In this document: positions 12,101-25,040 of the stretch, in pieces
Numbering within the stretch: the first letter of the stretch is position 1
Layout of the letters: each line of letters starts with the position of its first letter
Assembly: GCA_015844335.1 (NCBI GenBank)
Contig: JADLZL010002437.1
Span: 124,001 to 188,000 of the forward strand
Length of the DNA: 64,000 nucleotides
Reading direction: 5' to 3'
Source of the DNA: Chrysopogon serrulatus
Lineage: Eukaryota > Streptophyta > Magnoliopsida > Poales > Poaceae
Notes under the pieces: generated by a model
The model's database searches: none
The model's input: the letters and a program-made list of their open reading frames with translations, nothing else
Told to the model about the DNA's origin: nothing
Program-made: the position numbers and the translations under genes

Positions 12101-12590
12101 AAAAGCTTTGCCGCAATTTTATTAGACGATACTCCACCGTTCATCAGCAGCAGCATCTGAGCAGGGCGTGCCGTGTGCGTGTGCGTATGCCGGATCGCGC
12201 TGCTGTGCCGTATCCCGGGGCGCCGCTGTTGCAAGATCCCTATCCAATCCGATCCGGCGATCCCTTCCTGCTGCAGTGCAGCTTGTGCACCCATACGATC
12301 CGGCCGGCCGGCGTTTTGGAGCCACACGGCAACAAACAGTGTGTGCACGCACTGTGCAGTGTGCGTACCAGTGCTACTCGAGTAGGACCGCATGCATGAT
12401 CTTTATTTCTGTCCCCTCCCTATATATAGTATACTAGTATAGTACTGTTGTAATACGTGTATCATACACGTACCGTATGTACGCACGCGTGGGTTCCATT
12501 CCATTCCATGGGATTCTTGTACACAGTGCCGCGCACGCCCACACGCGTACGTACACACACCAGAATTGGTTGGTTGGCGTGGTATTGCAT
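9194..12590. other. GC-moderate intergenic region, no supported gene
   Basis: About 3.4 kb rich in short palindromes (ACGTACGT, CGATCGATCG, CATGCATGCATG, GGCCGGCC) with many overlapping short open frames on both strands. None shows a domain, a coherent exon chain or codon bias distinct from its complement. A poly-T run with the hairpin GCGGCAAAAGCTTTGCCGC lies near 12080-12115. I see no RNA gene. Confidence 0.5.
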
Positions 12591-12591
12591 A

Positions 12592-13090
12592 CTCCCTCCG
12601 TCACAAAATAATCTACTTTGTTTTACTTTTAACACGACACCTCGCCCAAGTATGTGAACACGACACCTCGCCCAAGTATGTGCCGGTGTTCATTCGTTTG
12701 GTCCCCTAAGAGCAACTTCAACCCAACATGCAAATTGTGCCCATAATTTTTCTATTTGCATGCTAGCCTAAAAAAAATAGGGACCCAAATTTGCTTCCAA
12801 CTCCAGCCAAGACCCTATTGTTGGGGGAGGGATAGAGTCCTCCTGTTTCTAGGGGTCTGAAACTATATTTTGAGAGTTCTCCTTAAATGGGAGTCTAAAT
12901 AGGAGGCCCACTGGAGTTATTTTTTTACTTGAACTCCCAAAAATTAGAATAGGGACCTATTTAGGAGGTCCATTGAAATTGCTCTAAGTACAGGGAGGCG
13001 CGGATGAAAGGCTTTGCTGTGACGTGGCCACATCCACAATGTTACGTCACTATCAACCACGTACTTATTTAACACGACACCTCGCCCAGA
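12592..13090. repeat. Truncated Stowaway end plus reiterated 26-bp motif
   Basis: ACTCCCTCCGTCACAAAATA at about 12592 is a Stowaway-type left end with no matching right end. It runs into a 26-bp motif (AACACGACACCTCGCCCAAG plus TATGTG) repeated exactly in tandem at 12631-12656 and 12657-12682. The first 18 bp recur at 13071-13088, beyond the Tourist-like MITE that sits between them. Confidence 0.75.
12710..12984. mobile_element. Tourist-like (PIF/Harbinger) MITE, 275 bp
   Basis: Terminal inverted repeats GAGCAACTTCAA / TTGAAATTGCTC are flanked by perfect TAA target duplications (12707-12709 and 12985-12987), the preferred target of PIF/Harbinger elements. The interior is non-coding. Confidence 0.85.
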
Positions 13091-13119
13091 AATTTCCATC
13101 GTGTTCGGCTGTACAGTAC

Positions 13120-15380
<2,261 letters not shown>

Positions 15381-15901
15381 GTTCATCATCATCGGTTTGC
15401 ATTTCAAAATGCAGTTTTTTCTTTATTCAAATGGATTGGGAGCTGCAAGTTGCCATAGATATGATGAGCTGACAACTGATGGGAGAAGCAAAGACATTGA
15501 AAGAGCGAGATGATTCGAAGATCAGCGTATTTACATAGCAGCATCTGAATTCGATCAAGGTTCCTGATCCTGATTGCGTTAGTCCATGAGCTTTGTTGAC
15601 TACATGGATCGATCGATCGATCAACGGGTCGTTGATGGAAGCCAAGACCTTTTCTAGCAAAAGATGCTATCATGCTAATGCTAAGCTTAGCTAGCACGAA
15701 CATACTAGTAGCCTAGTGACGACAGTTCGCCCTGCCTGCCTTCAACCACTCTGATTGATTAATTAGTTGGCCGACGACGACGATTGACCCACGGCGACGG
15801 CGTCGGCCGGCTACTAGTGCGAGTCGGCGGCGGCGGCGGCGGCTACGAGCACGACCTGATGAGCCCTAGGTTGTAGAGGAACTTCTCGGAGCGTGACCTG
15901 A

Positions 15902-18324
15902 TCATGTTCCCGAGCGAGCGCCGGCCGCCGCCGGTGCCCACCGGGCGACTTGGGCCCGGCGCCGCCGCCGTCGTGCTGCTCCCCTGACGAAGAGCACCTG
16001 CTCGCCGATCTCGGCGCGCACGGCGTCGACGGCCTGCCCCTGCACGGGCTCCCCCGAGGCGTCCACCACGTAGAACACGTTGGCCGCCTGCGCGCCGCGC
16101 GTCTCCACCTCCGCGTGCGTCACCGACAGCCCGTGCTCACGGAAGATCCGCGTCACGTCGGACAGCAGCCCGACGCGGTCCTCGCAGCACAGCTCCAGAC
16201 GAAGCCCCTGCTTGGATCAGGATCGCATTCCAGAGTTCGTTAGAATGAATGAATGCAAGTGCACGGATACGCGCACACGGATATACAGTAAGTATACCTC
16301 GGTGTATCGGCGTTGGATGGCGGCTTCGAGGCCGCGGCGGAGGCGGTCGTGGTCCTCGCCGGAGCTGCCGCCGGCGCTGTCGTCGAGGTGCCGGATGTAG
16401 TACTCCTGCAAAGCCATGCAATTTGCAAAGGTTGGTCAGTACAGTCAGCACATAAGGAGCAAGACAAGCATGTTGTGTCCTTTTCAGTCTGCAGATAAAA
16501 ACAAGTTTTTTCGCTTCATGTTGCACAGGACAGGTCACTCAAAACCAGCAAGGATCTCCCTCCCTCTCAGACTCTACTCTCACATGCCAAGATCTGCCAG
16601 GATCCAACCACTGCCTGACCGCCAGGGCATCTCAGGCACTGGTCAAAACGTGAGGGCCGGCCCGCCGGCCGGCCGGCGTCAAGACCGAGAGGCCATGGCG
16701 CCATGCGTACAGGACGATACTGTGTGCTAGCTTAGCTGTGCGACGCACAGGCACGTACCTGGTACGCCTCCGAGCCCTCGGCGATAACGGTGCCGTGGAA
16801 GACGACGTACTGCATGTCGGTGAGCGTGCACACCGTGTCGAACAGCAGCTTGGGCCGGTCGCGGCACCGCACGTTGACGAGCGTGTACCCGCGCTCGGCG
16901 CAGTCCTCGACCGCGACCACGGGCAAGCCGCCCCGCGCCGCGGCGTCGGAGGCGCCGCCGTCGCCCGACGCCACCAGCTCGCCGACCTCGTCTTCTTCGC
17001 CGTCTCCGGCGCCGGCGCCGGCACCGCGGAGGCGGGCGCTCCGGTCCGCCTGCATCATCTGGTGCAGCCGGCGCTGCGCGTGCTCGACGGGCGCCGAGAC
17101 GATGGCGGCGCGCGCGGCCTTCTTGTCGCGGCTGCTGCCGCGCAGGACGTGGCGGAGCAGGCGCTTGACCGTGTCCAGGCGCGCCGGGTCGTCGATGGCG
17201 CCCAGCGTGTCGGCGTCCGTCACGTACACCAGCGCCGCCACGCGGCCGTCGTGCGTCCACACCTCCGACGCCACGATGTTGCACTTGAGGTCCGTCAGCA
17301 CCGCGAACACCTCCGACAGCAGGCCGGGGCGGTCGCGGCCGACCAGCTCGATGGTGGTCTGCGCCTCCTCCGCCTCCGCCTCCACGGCCACCACCCGCTC
17401 CGGTGGACCACGGAAGCTCAGCGATCCAGCTCCCAGAGACTGAAAAGCCAGCACAGGACATCGAATCGGATCGTCAAAACCGAAACTATTCGTGGCTGGC
17501 TGGCATTGAACAGCCAGCAAGCATAGCATGGCAATCAACATTGAACAGGGACCTCTGCACTTTACCTGTTCAATTCTGTCGATGACCTGGCCATCATAAA
17601 GTTTATTCCCATCCTGATCCACGACATGGAACACTGCAGAAAGGCAGCCACACACGCCCACCCACCACACATCAGGATCGGGAGGGGAAAAGGAAGATAG
17701 AAAGATGGATTACAGAGCCCAAGCAAAAGCCGGGCTTTGCATCACCCCAGAAAGGCACCATCTTTTCCTCATCTATCTATCTTCTTAAACTTTCCAAAGA
17801 CAGTCCGGCAGCGGCAGGGCACTCACCGTCCATGAACCACTCGCCGTCGGAGGAAATGTAGGCCCGATTGATGGTCAGCTTCAGATCGGTCAGCACCTGA
17901 ACCACCTCCAGCAAAGTCCCATACTTGTTGGCGCTGTCCACCTGCAGCCAGAAGAAATCGAGCAACCTGGCTCTGAGAAACAGACACACAGAGAGAAGAA
18001 GAAAGAAGAAGAAGAGCTCTGTAGGAGGAACACAGAGCTTGCCTTCACCAAGGTGGCAGTCATGTCGGAGTCGTTGTCCACGGTGACCCTGCGAGTGGCA
18101 AACAAACGGCCAAGAATTGAAGCAGGCACAGTTAGCAGAGGACGGCACAGCACAGCAAAGGTCAAACAAAACCGGCAGAAAGAAAGAAACATCCATGGGT
18201 GCTGCCTGTGTTGGGGTTGGGGAAAAGGGAAAACAAACCTTGGAGGGTTCATTCTGAGAACCAGCTTCTCGTACTCGTCGACCATCTCGTTATTGGCTCG
18301 ACTCCGAGACCCACAGCCCATCAT
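15902..18324 (-). CDS. ACT domain-repeat protein (ACR family), seven coding exons
   Basis: Plant ACR proteins carry four ACT ligand-binding domains resembling those of bacterial GlnD uridylyltransferase and are thought to sense amino acids. Exons on the minus strand: 18324-18239, 18088-18043, 17941-17827, 17633-17566, 17439-16759, 16405-16298, 16207-15902. The first 368 residues join in frame. ACT1 is at about residues 30-105, ACT2 about 132-205, ACT3 about 280-345, ACT4 from 369. Family motifs include VDSANKYGTLLEVVQVLTDL, GRDRPGLLSEVFAVLTDL and EDRVGLLSDVTRIFREHGL. The donor after 18043 is GC, not GT; using it gives the family sequence TLVK-VDSANK. The last exon has two single-C insertions relative to the copy at 510-872 (C run 15981-15984, and about 15941), so the conserved tail ending LYNLGLIRSCS is replaced by an arginine-rich one after ACT4. 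ACR4/ACR5-like is most likely; the exact paralog is uncertain. Confidence 0.9.
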
Positions 18325-18499
18325 TGTCCAATCCTAGCAGCTTGCTCTGCTTGCTTGCCGAGAGAGGACGCACGGAGAGGCAACAGGGATGCCCAATCCG
18401 AGTGCGTCCTTGTGGTGGTGGTGGTGGTGATGGTGTCCCTCTCCGTTTCCTTGTGAGTTCACTGAACTCTGAAGAAGCAAAGCTCTCAGCTACTCCTAG

Positions 18500-18506
18500 T
18501 TATATA
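18500..18506 (-). promoter_or_regulatory. Probable TATA box of the ACR gene
   Basis: TATATAA on the minus strand lies about 175 bp upstream of the start codon at 18324. The leader in between contains a CAC/CAT-rich tract and a CT-rich stretch typical of plant 5' leaders. Confidence 0.55.
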
Positions 18507-18509
18507 GCA

Positions 18510-19264
18510 TATCTTGGCCATGGATTCATGGGGTTTGGAGGAGAGAGGGCAGGACAGTGTCTTGGTATTGGGTGGGTGCTGTGTGTGCGTGACTGACTGT
18601 GCATGTGTGTGGGTTTGTGGGCAGGCAGTGGTGTTTGGTTGGTGTCCCTTCACTGGTTTAAAGGGGAGATGTTTGGGGGGAAAAGACCATCCCAATAGAA
18701 GCTTGTTTCTCTGCCTGCCCATAGTGGACATGCCTGGTTTTGTTCCCTTCTTGCTATGCATAATGCAGTGCACTGATCCAAGTGTGGGGCCTTTGTTCAT
18801 TTGCTTCATAGTTTATTCTTCGTTGTTTAACAAGATTTTTATTCATATGTAGTATATAAAATTGAACTGCCTATTAATCATGTAATGTACTTCCCTGCAG
18901 ACAGAAGATATCTTTGAGATATGTTCTTGGTAATTAAATTAAAGAACATATAAATCTTGAGCCTAGTATAGTAGAGATGCTTTGAATGTGCTGGGAAATT
19001 TGGATGAAAGATCTGACTTCTGAGTGGGTTTCCCACGTGTCCAAAACGTGGAAACTGCCCTGACATTTTGGTCGATGGAAGATCGGTCGGGCGGTGCTGC
19101 GCCCATTCATGGTGGCACAATATATAACTCTTTTTTCCCTTTAAAAAAAAACTCTTTTTTTAAGAACATAGAACTACCATCTCTTTGATGGGTCATCGTG
19201 GTAAAAAAGTTCAATGGCAAATATGCTTTGCACGGCTCTTACATTTGGACAATAATAATAATAA
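18510..19264. other. Upstream flank of the ACR gene, no other gene seen
   Basis: Contains no supported coding sequence. AT-rich from 18830. A CTAGTATAGTAGAGAT string near 18964 resembles a Helitron 5' end on the minus strand, but has no partner. Confidence 0.45.
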
Positions 19265-19437
19265 CTAGCAGGAATCCCACGCACATGCGCGGGCTAGCAA
19301 GTTTGAAATGTAGCATGAGAAGGCATGGAGACCACTGTGAAAATCGATATGCTGGCGCACGGTACTGTTCTCAGAACAGTGGTCTGAGTCTTACGACGGA
19401 CATGCCGTAGGCCTCGAAAATAAGAGGTATGTATAGA
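19265..19437 (-). mobile_element. Non-autonomous mini-Helitron, 173 bp
   Basis: Read on the minus strand it starts TCTATACATACC (19437), has a GC-rich hairpin CCCGCGCATGTGCGTGGG near its 3' end and finishes with CTAG (19268-19265). The host bases are A on the 5' side and T on the 3' side, the standard Helitron target, and both flanks are the same (AAT)n microsatellite, so the insertion split that repeat. All diagnostic Helitron features are present in a very short element with no coding capacity. Confidence 0.85.
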
Positions 19438-19737
19438 TAATAATAATAAACTGAGATGAGTTGATTAGGGTGGCAAACATTGTATTGGCTGCCAGTGCCA
19501 TGGCACGATCGCATTGGTCAGATTAAGTTATTGACGGAAGATTTGCATATAGCCTAGATCATGTGGCACGATAGAAAAGAACCGTACCTTTGGAATGCAA
19601 AAGGTCAACCGCACCTTTTCTTATCTTTTATTTTTGTTTTTTCTTTTTTATGAAGTAACAAAGGTCAATGAGAAACTTTTTTCAAAGGTAGGTCAACGAG
19701 AAACTTGCATTGTATGACTTGGCCTTGTAGCCTTCAT

Positions 19738-19740
<3 letters not shown>

Positions 19741-19772
<32 letters not shown>
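19741..19772. repeat. (GT)16 microsatellite
   Basis: Sixteen uninterrupted GT units. Confidence 0.97.
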
Positions 19773-19774
<2 letters not shown>

Positions 19775-22557
19775 GTACACATATATATAAAGAAAGAGAT
19801 TGAAAAATAGTCTCTATTACATGTGAAATACGCGAAACACACACGCATACGAGCTTATTATCTCACAGCGTGACATGTAAAAGTCACATTTAAAAACAAG
19901 ATCCAGAGAACGGTTTTAATTCACTACGGAGTACGTACGCCAAGGTGGCCGATAACAATTCTACAAAAATAAAAGTACAATGACTAAAACTTGACGGCTC
20001 AGTTGATTTCTTAACGAATATAATTACTAATCATAGTTCTAAAGAAAAAAAACCAAAACCAATCATGCAACCTGCACGGCGCACTATTTACCTCCATGTA
20101 CCACAAACAGGATTTGAATACCCGCGTGTCGATTGCTTGGAATGCAGCTCAATTGGAGAACAATGAGTGGTCCCTGGCCCGATTTCGACAACAGTATCAG
20201 CATGTGAGCTCAGATTGGACGATATATACTCCTAGATAGAACGATATCTTCTCTTTGCACTCGATCTGTACCTGTGCCCATCTTTGGTCCCGAACCTCTC
20301 TTTTCCCAAACGTCAACCGCTTCCGTGCCTTTCCAGCCTGCAACTTCCTCATTTGGTAGTACCAAGTGCCCTCTCAGACTTGATGATATCTCTCTTCAGA
20401 ATCTCCCTTTTCCATACGACAGTACTTAAGTTTTATGCACTTCCACTCTCAAGTTTTTGGTATTTCTTAAGAACAGGGGCAATGTGCCCAGTTTTCGTAT
20501 TCATGAGCTACTCCCTTGATTTTAAATTACACGATAAAACAATGTATATGTATATATAGAAAAGGTAAAACATCCTATGGTCTAGAACGAGAGGAAGTAA
20601 CTACAAACCTTTTTTAGTCGAGTTGGAATGTCCACAACATAAAAATTGTGACAGTAAACAAGCATACTTCAGTTTGTTCGTCCATTTGTTTCTCTTCTTC
20701 TCTGCTAGGTGAAGTGCGGCAACCAACCAACCAAACCATGTAGATGATATATATGGTAGCCGGTTTGGTCCGTTTGGACACATCTAATCATCAAATTTCC
20801 ATGCTGATCAGAATTGCAGTAGATTTGGCAGACCATTTGCACGCCCTCCGATCCATGCCAGGTGGCCGAGTATTTCTTCCGGCCGGCCCTCCTCTCCGCA
20901 CACCTGTCTACTACAGACGCAGCAAGTAAACGCGCGGGCGCCGTGGCCTGCCTAGCCTCGCGCGCGCGCGCGCACCAGGTGCGCCGTTGCTCCCAGGAGC
21001 TCGTTGCCAGATGGAGAGCGTCGCCGCCGTCGCGTGCGATGGCGCATAAACGTGGCTGACGACCATGGCCACAACGTCGAACACCCCGAGCCGTGTACAG
21101 TACAGGTACAGCAGCACCAGGCCGGCCATATGTACGGCAGCATTAGCAGTGAGGTTCGGTGCCGATTTTGGATGTTCCAGCAGCAGGCCATGCTGCAGCC
21201 GCTATAGCTGCGGCATCTCGCGCTGCCGGTGGCTGTGGCAGCACTGTGAGCGGCTGACTCGCGAGCAAGTACCGAGCAAACAAGGCGCAGGCTAGCTGCT
21301 AGCCCTAGCTTGCTGCTCCGGTCGATCCCTGCACAATGACGCAGCAGGCTGCGCGCTCTGCTCGCTTCCTCTCCCGGATGCATGGGGCGCGCGCATGCCT
21401 GCAAATCTGCAATGCTTCAATGCCTGCCATGGCCTGCTGCTGGTTATTGGCGTGGGCGACCACGGCTCCGAGTCCTGTGCCTCCCGATAGGATCCCCGAT
21501 GGCCTACCCCGCGCGTTACATGCAAGTTTCACCGAAAGTTGTAAGTTTTTCCACTCTCTCCGGTAGTCCTGTATATATGGGCATTAAATGTTAGTGAAAA
21601 AAATAACTAATTACCCAGTTTTATTGTAAATAGAGACGAATCTTTTTAATCCTAGTTGGGTCAATTGGACCCCGAAATGGCCGGTTACCTTTTTGACCTT
21701 TTCCCATCTAAACAAGGCCCTGACTTCAATTTCTTGCTCCACGCATTCATGGCCTTTGCCCTTTTTGGCCCCCTCCTCCGTCCATTTGAGAGACTCCGTG
21801 CCATCTTGTTCGATCAGCTTATTCAAATTTTTTGTATAAATATAATTTATTTTATTATGAACAAAGATACTTGAATATTGATCGATTTATTTTATTATTT
21901 GCATAAATATTTTAAATTGGTCAAACATGAAGTCCTACTATAAGATGAACAGAAGTGGATTTTCCAGTCCTACTGTATCCCCGGTTTCATATAGTACCAA
22001 TTATTCTTTATAAATCATGAATGACATTTCAGTTACTAAGTTTGGAAGTATGAAAACTATTTGTCTTGAAAAACAATTTCGTAAAAATATGCATATATCA
22101 CTTTTCAACAAATATTTTTTATATAAATAAGAAGTTAAAGTTATACTTTGGAGACTTGGTCATTGTTCGAAAAGACTTATTTTAGGAACGTAGACGGAGT
22201 AATAACTAATTTGTCAACCCGTGGTACCTCTAGTATGGGCTGGTAATTGTAAGGCAGATGAATGTCTAAATTCATGGATAAACCAAGGGCTTGTAGATAA
22301 TCAAAATTGCTTATATTTATTAATCTCTCTTTATAGATTTTATACAATGATACTCTAATTAGACCAGGGATGTGGGTTTACCATTTGAGAGCCAGCCATG
22401 GCACAATTTTTATGGCTATCTCAACAATTTTGAGAGTCCTTGGACAAGCAAGCAATAAGGGCCTTACAATATAACCTTTTAGGGCTTTATATGGCACGGC
22501 TTCAACTTTAGCGGCAGCTTTGTGGAGAAGCCAAAGGAGCCATACCAAACACTCTAT
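19773..22557. other. Intergenic, with a truncated Tourist-like remnant
   Basis: No supported gene. About 21520-21690 contains the recognisable left and central part of a Tourist-like element (TTTTTCCACTCTCTC, TAACTAATTAC, GAGACGAATCTTTTT), related to those at 24801-25040 and 39393-39590. GC-rich DNA at 20.9-21.5 kb is open on both strands but has no domain. The MITE-like end GGAGCCATACCAAACACTCT lies at 22537-22556, directly beside the next element. Confidence 0.5.
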
Positions 22558-23424
22558 GGGTGTGTTTGGTTTCCTGGGCTGCTTCTAGCCTGGCTAGCAA
22601 TCTAAGCCTGGCCAGCCTAAGCTTGTTCCCATCAAGCCAATGTGCAGTTGTTTGGTTGGTTGTATTATCTAAAACTGGCCAGCATATGATGTGTTTGGTT
22701 GCCTGAACAAGTTTGCATAGAATCACCTTGTCTCTAGGAAGGTAAGTTCACCCTATTGAAACATTTCGTCGAACATGTCGTTGGCATGCTCAATGTGTGG
22801 CTGCTACACAAGATTTGACGAAGCAACATGCATACTTGGCTAGTTCTTTGCACAAGATTCGATTTCAACCACGAAGCAACATCCGTCCATACTAGTAGCT
22901 TGAGCACGCCCAGCAGCGATAGCGATGCGGACACGATGCCACGACGGCACGATGGCGGCGAGGTGGAGCACCAGGCGCCGAGCTCTCGCCGCCCCACCAC
23001 CATGTTGAGCAAGAGCCCGACGAATACAACTTGCTCGCGCGTTCTTTGGAACACGACGGCGCTGGTGACGTATTCGGAGCTATGGCTCGGAAAAAGGCGG
23101 TGTGGGCGCTTAGACGATGTGGAGAAACCGATTTGGAGCGTGTGTGGGGATAGTTATAAGAACAAACAACGGCGAAGGGTGGAGCTTTAGCCTATATCGC
23201 CGACCTTAGGGCCAGCTTTGCTTCCGCTTTTGCTCTAGACATGCGGGCCGATATGGCACGGCCTACCAGCCAAGCCCTGGCTTCCTGGAGAAGCTACGAA
23301 GCCTGGCCAAAGGGCTGTTGGTGCATTAGCTAAGCCTGGCTTCAGTCTATCCAGACAACCAAACAAGCTTTGGTTGCATCTAGCAAGCCTACTTGGGGGC
23401 TAAGCCACCCAACCAAACACAACC
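22558..23424. mobile_element. 867-bp inverted-repeat DNA element
   Basis: Ends GGGTGTGTTTGG and CCAAACACAACC are inverted repeats with 11 of 12 positions matching, flanked by TAT on both sides (22555-22557 and 23425-23427). Both sub-terminal regions carry runs of GCCTGGC / GCCAGG / AAGCC motifs. The 3-bp target suggests a PIF/Harbinger-type non-autonomous element. A 120-codon open frame inside (22828-23190, +) shows no transposase or other domain. Confidence 0.65.
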
Positions 23425-23429
23425 TATGA

Positions 23430-24126
23430 GGATGGGACCGAGCTGTAGTTCGGTTGCAATTTGTAGAGGGGTACCGGTCCCGTGTTCGAAATCAACTCGG
23501 CACAAGATTTTCCCAGCAGGGAAATGTTGTTCCCTAAATAATCTCAGTTGCCTCTGTCGCGTGAGACTACAAATGGAATATGACGCACCCATCGCCTACA
23601 AGTCTATGGATAGACCTGGTGATCTCATGAAAGACGCGATCTAGTAGTGTGAATGTAATTGTAGGTTTGCTTGTGTACGTGTAGTGTGAGTGTGGTGTGT
23701 GTAGGGTTGGTATAAGTTATACATGAGCGAAGCTGTATCCAGATGAGAGACATTAAAAAAACACTTTGAGGATGACCCATTTTCTTGTGAATAGTAGAGG
23801 AACCAGAACTGAGGAGCTGCAATTTGAAACAGTTATTCCACTCTGTTGTAATTCCGTAGCAACACACAGGTATGTTCTGGTACTAGATTAATTTCAAGTA
23901 GTATGAATTAACCAGACAGACACTGTCGTGTAGATGCTTCACGTACGAACGATACACTGCATCGGCACGTCACCCGGCACGCCCAAACAAACGCGCTGAG
24001 TTGTTTAAGGAGCGGTCAAACAAACAGGATACAGACGAGTGTGGGAGCTGAGCTAACTGACAATTGAAACATTAACCAATCAACACTAGCTAAGCAGCGC
24101 TAAGCACATGCTGTACTAGTAGTCTA
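23430..24126. other. Intergenic, no gene seen
   Basis: No coding or RNA feature recognised. Confidence 0.5.
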
Positions 24127-24362
24127 CTCCCCCTCCGTTCCTTTTTATTTGTCGCCGTGGGATGCGTACCACAAGTTTGACTTGATTTATAGAAAATACG
24201 TACAATATTTATATCTCTAAATAATTTTATTAAAAAACTAGATGCAAAAGATCTTTCCGATGATATTAATTATGATACTAATCGATAATATTTATTATTT
24301 ATTAAAATTACCGGCATTTATGTCTCGGGAAGCGAAGCGACAAATAAAAAGGACGGAGGGAG
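24127..24362. mobile_element. Stowaway-like MITE, 236 bp
   Basis: Ends CTCCCCCTCCGTTCC and GGACGGAGGGAG are flanked by TA (24125-24126, 24363-24364). It is the same family as 1385-1607 and 61310-61527. Confidence 0.9.
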
Positions 24363-24800
24363 TAGCAGTACATGCATCAGGATATATATGATATGATTTA
24401 TGTATAGGCCGCTAGCTGCTAAAAACCGGTAATCCGATCCAGAGGCATGCACGGTGCATGGTGGACGATTAGCGTCGTTCTTGTGCACGCACCTCTGCAG
24501 CAGATACTTACTGGAGTAGTGATAATTAGTACCAATAAACTGTGCCCTAGTGACAGGTAATATTCCCTGACAGTTACTGCCAAATTACGGAGCCGCCGAT
24601 GGGATTAACAAAATGAAGATCCGTGGTTGGCCATTGACCACACGATCTATCGATGCCGTCGACCGTCGTCATCAGAAAGAACACAGTACCCGCCACCGCC
24701 ACCGCCAAGATACTAGCCTGTTGGTGGTCGATCACTAGCTAGCTAGTAGCTAGGCGCCTGTTGCCTACGAGTATGGGCTGACGACGATGGGCATGGCTCC

Positions 24801-25040
24801 GCCTTGTTCAGTTCGTTCTCCAAGTTGCAAGTTTTTTCACTCTCTCTCCATCACATCAATTTTTATCTGTATATATGGAGCATTAAATATTAGTGAAAAA
24901 ATAACTAATTATACAGTTTTGTTGTAAATCACGAGACGAATCTTTTTGAGTCTAGTTGGGTCACGATTGGACAATATTTGCCAAATACAAACAAAATGCT
25001 ACGATTTGCAACTTTTTCTAACATTTACGAACTGAACGAG
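24801..25040. mobile_element. Tourist-like MITE
   Basis: The left end GCCTTGTTCAGTTCG is inverted at the right as CGAACTGAACGAG. The core motifs TTTTTTCACTCTCTCT, AATAACTAATTA, CGAGACGAATCTTTT and GATTGGACAATATTTG are shared with the elements near 21.5 kb and 39.4 kb. The exact outer boundary and target duplication are unclear. Confidence 0.75.

Noticed and set aside
18964..18978. Helitron 5'-like TCTCTACTATACTAGG on the minus strand
   Set aside because: No hairpin-plus-CTAG 3' end could be found in a compatible position between it and the ACR gene.
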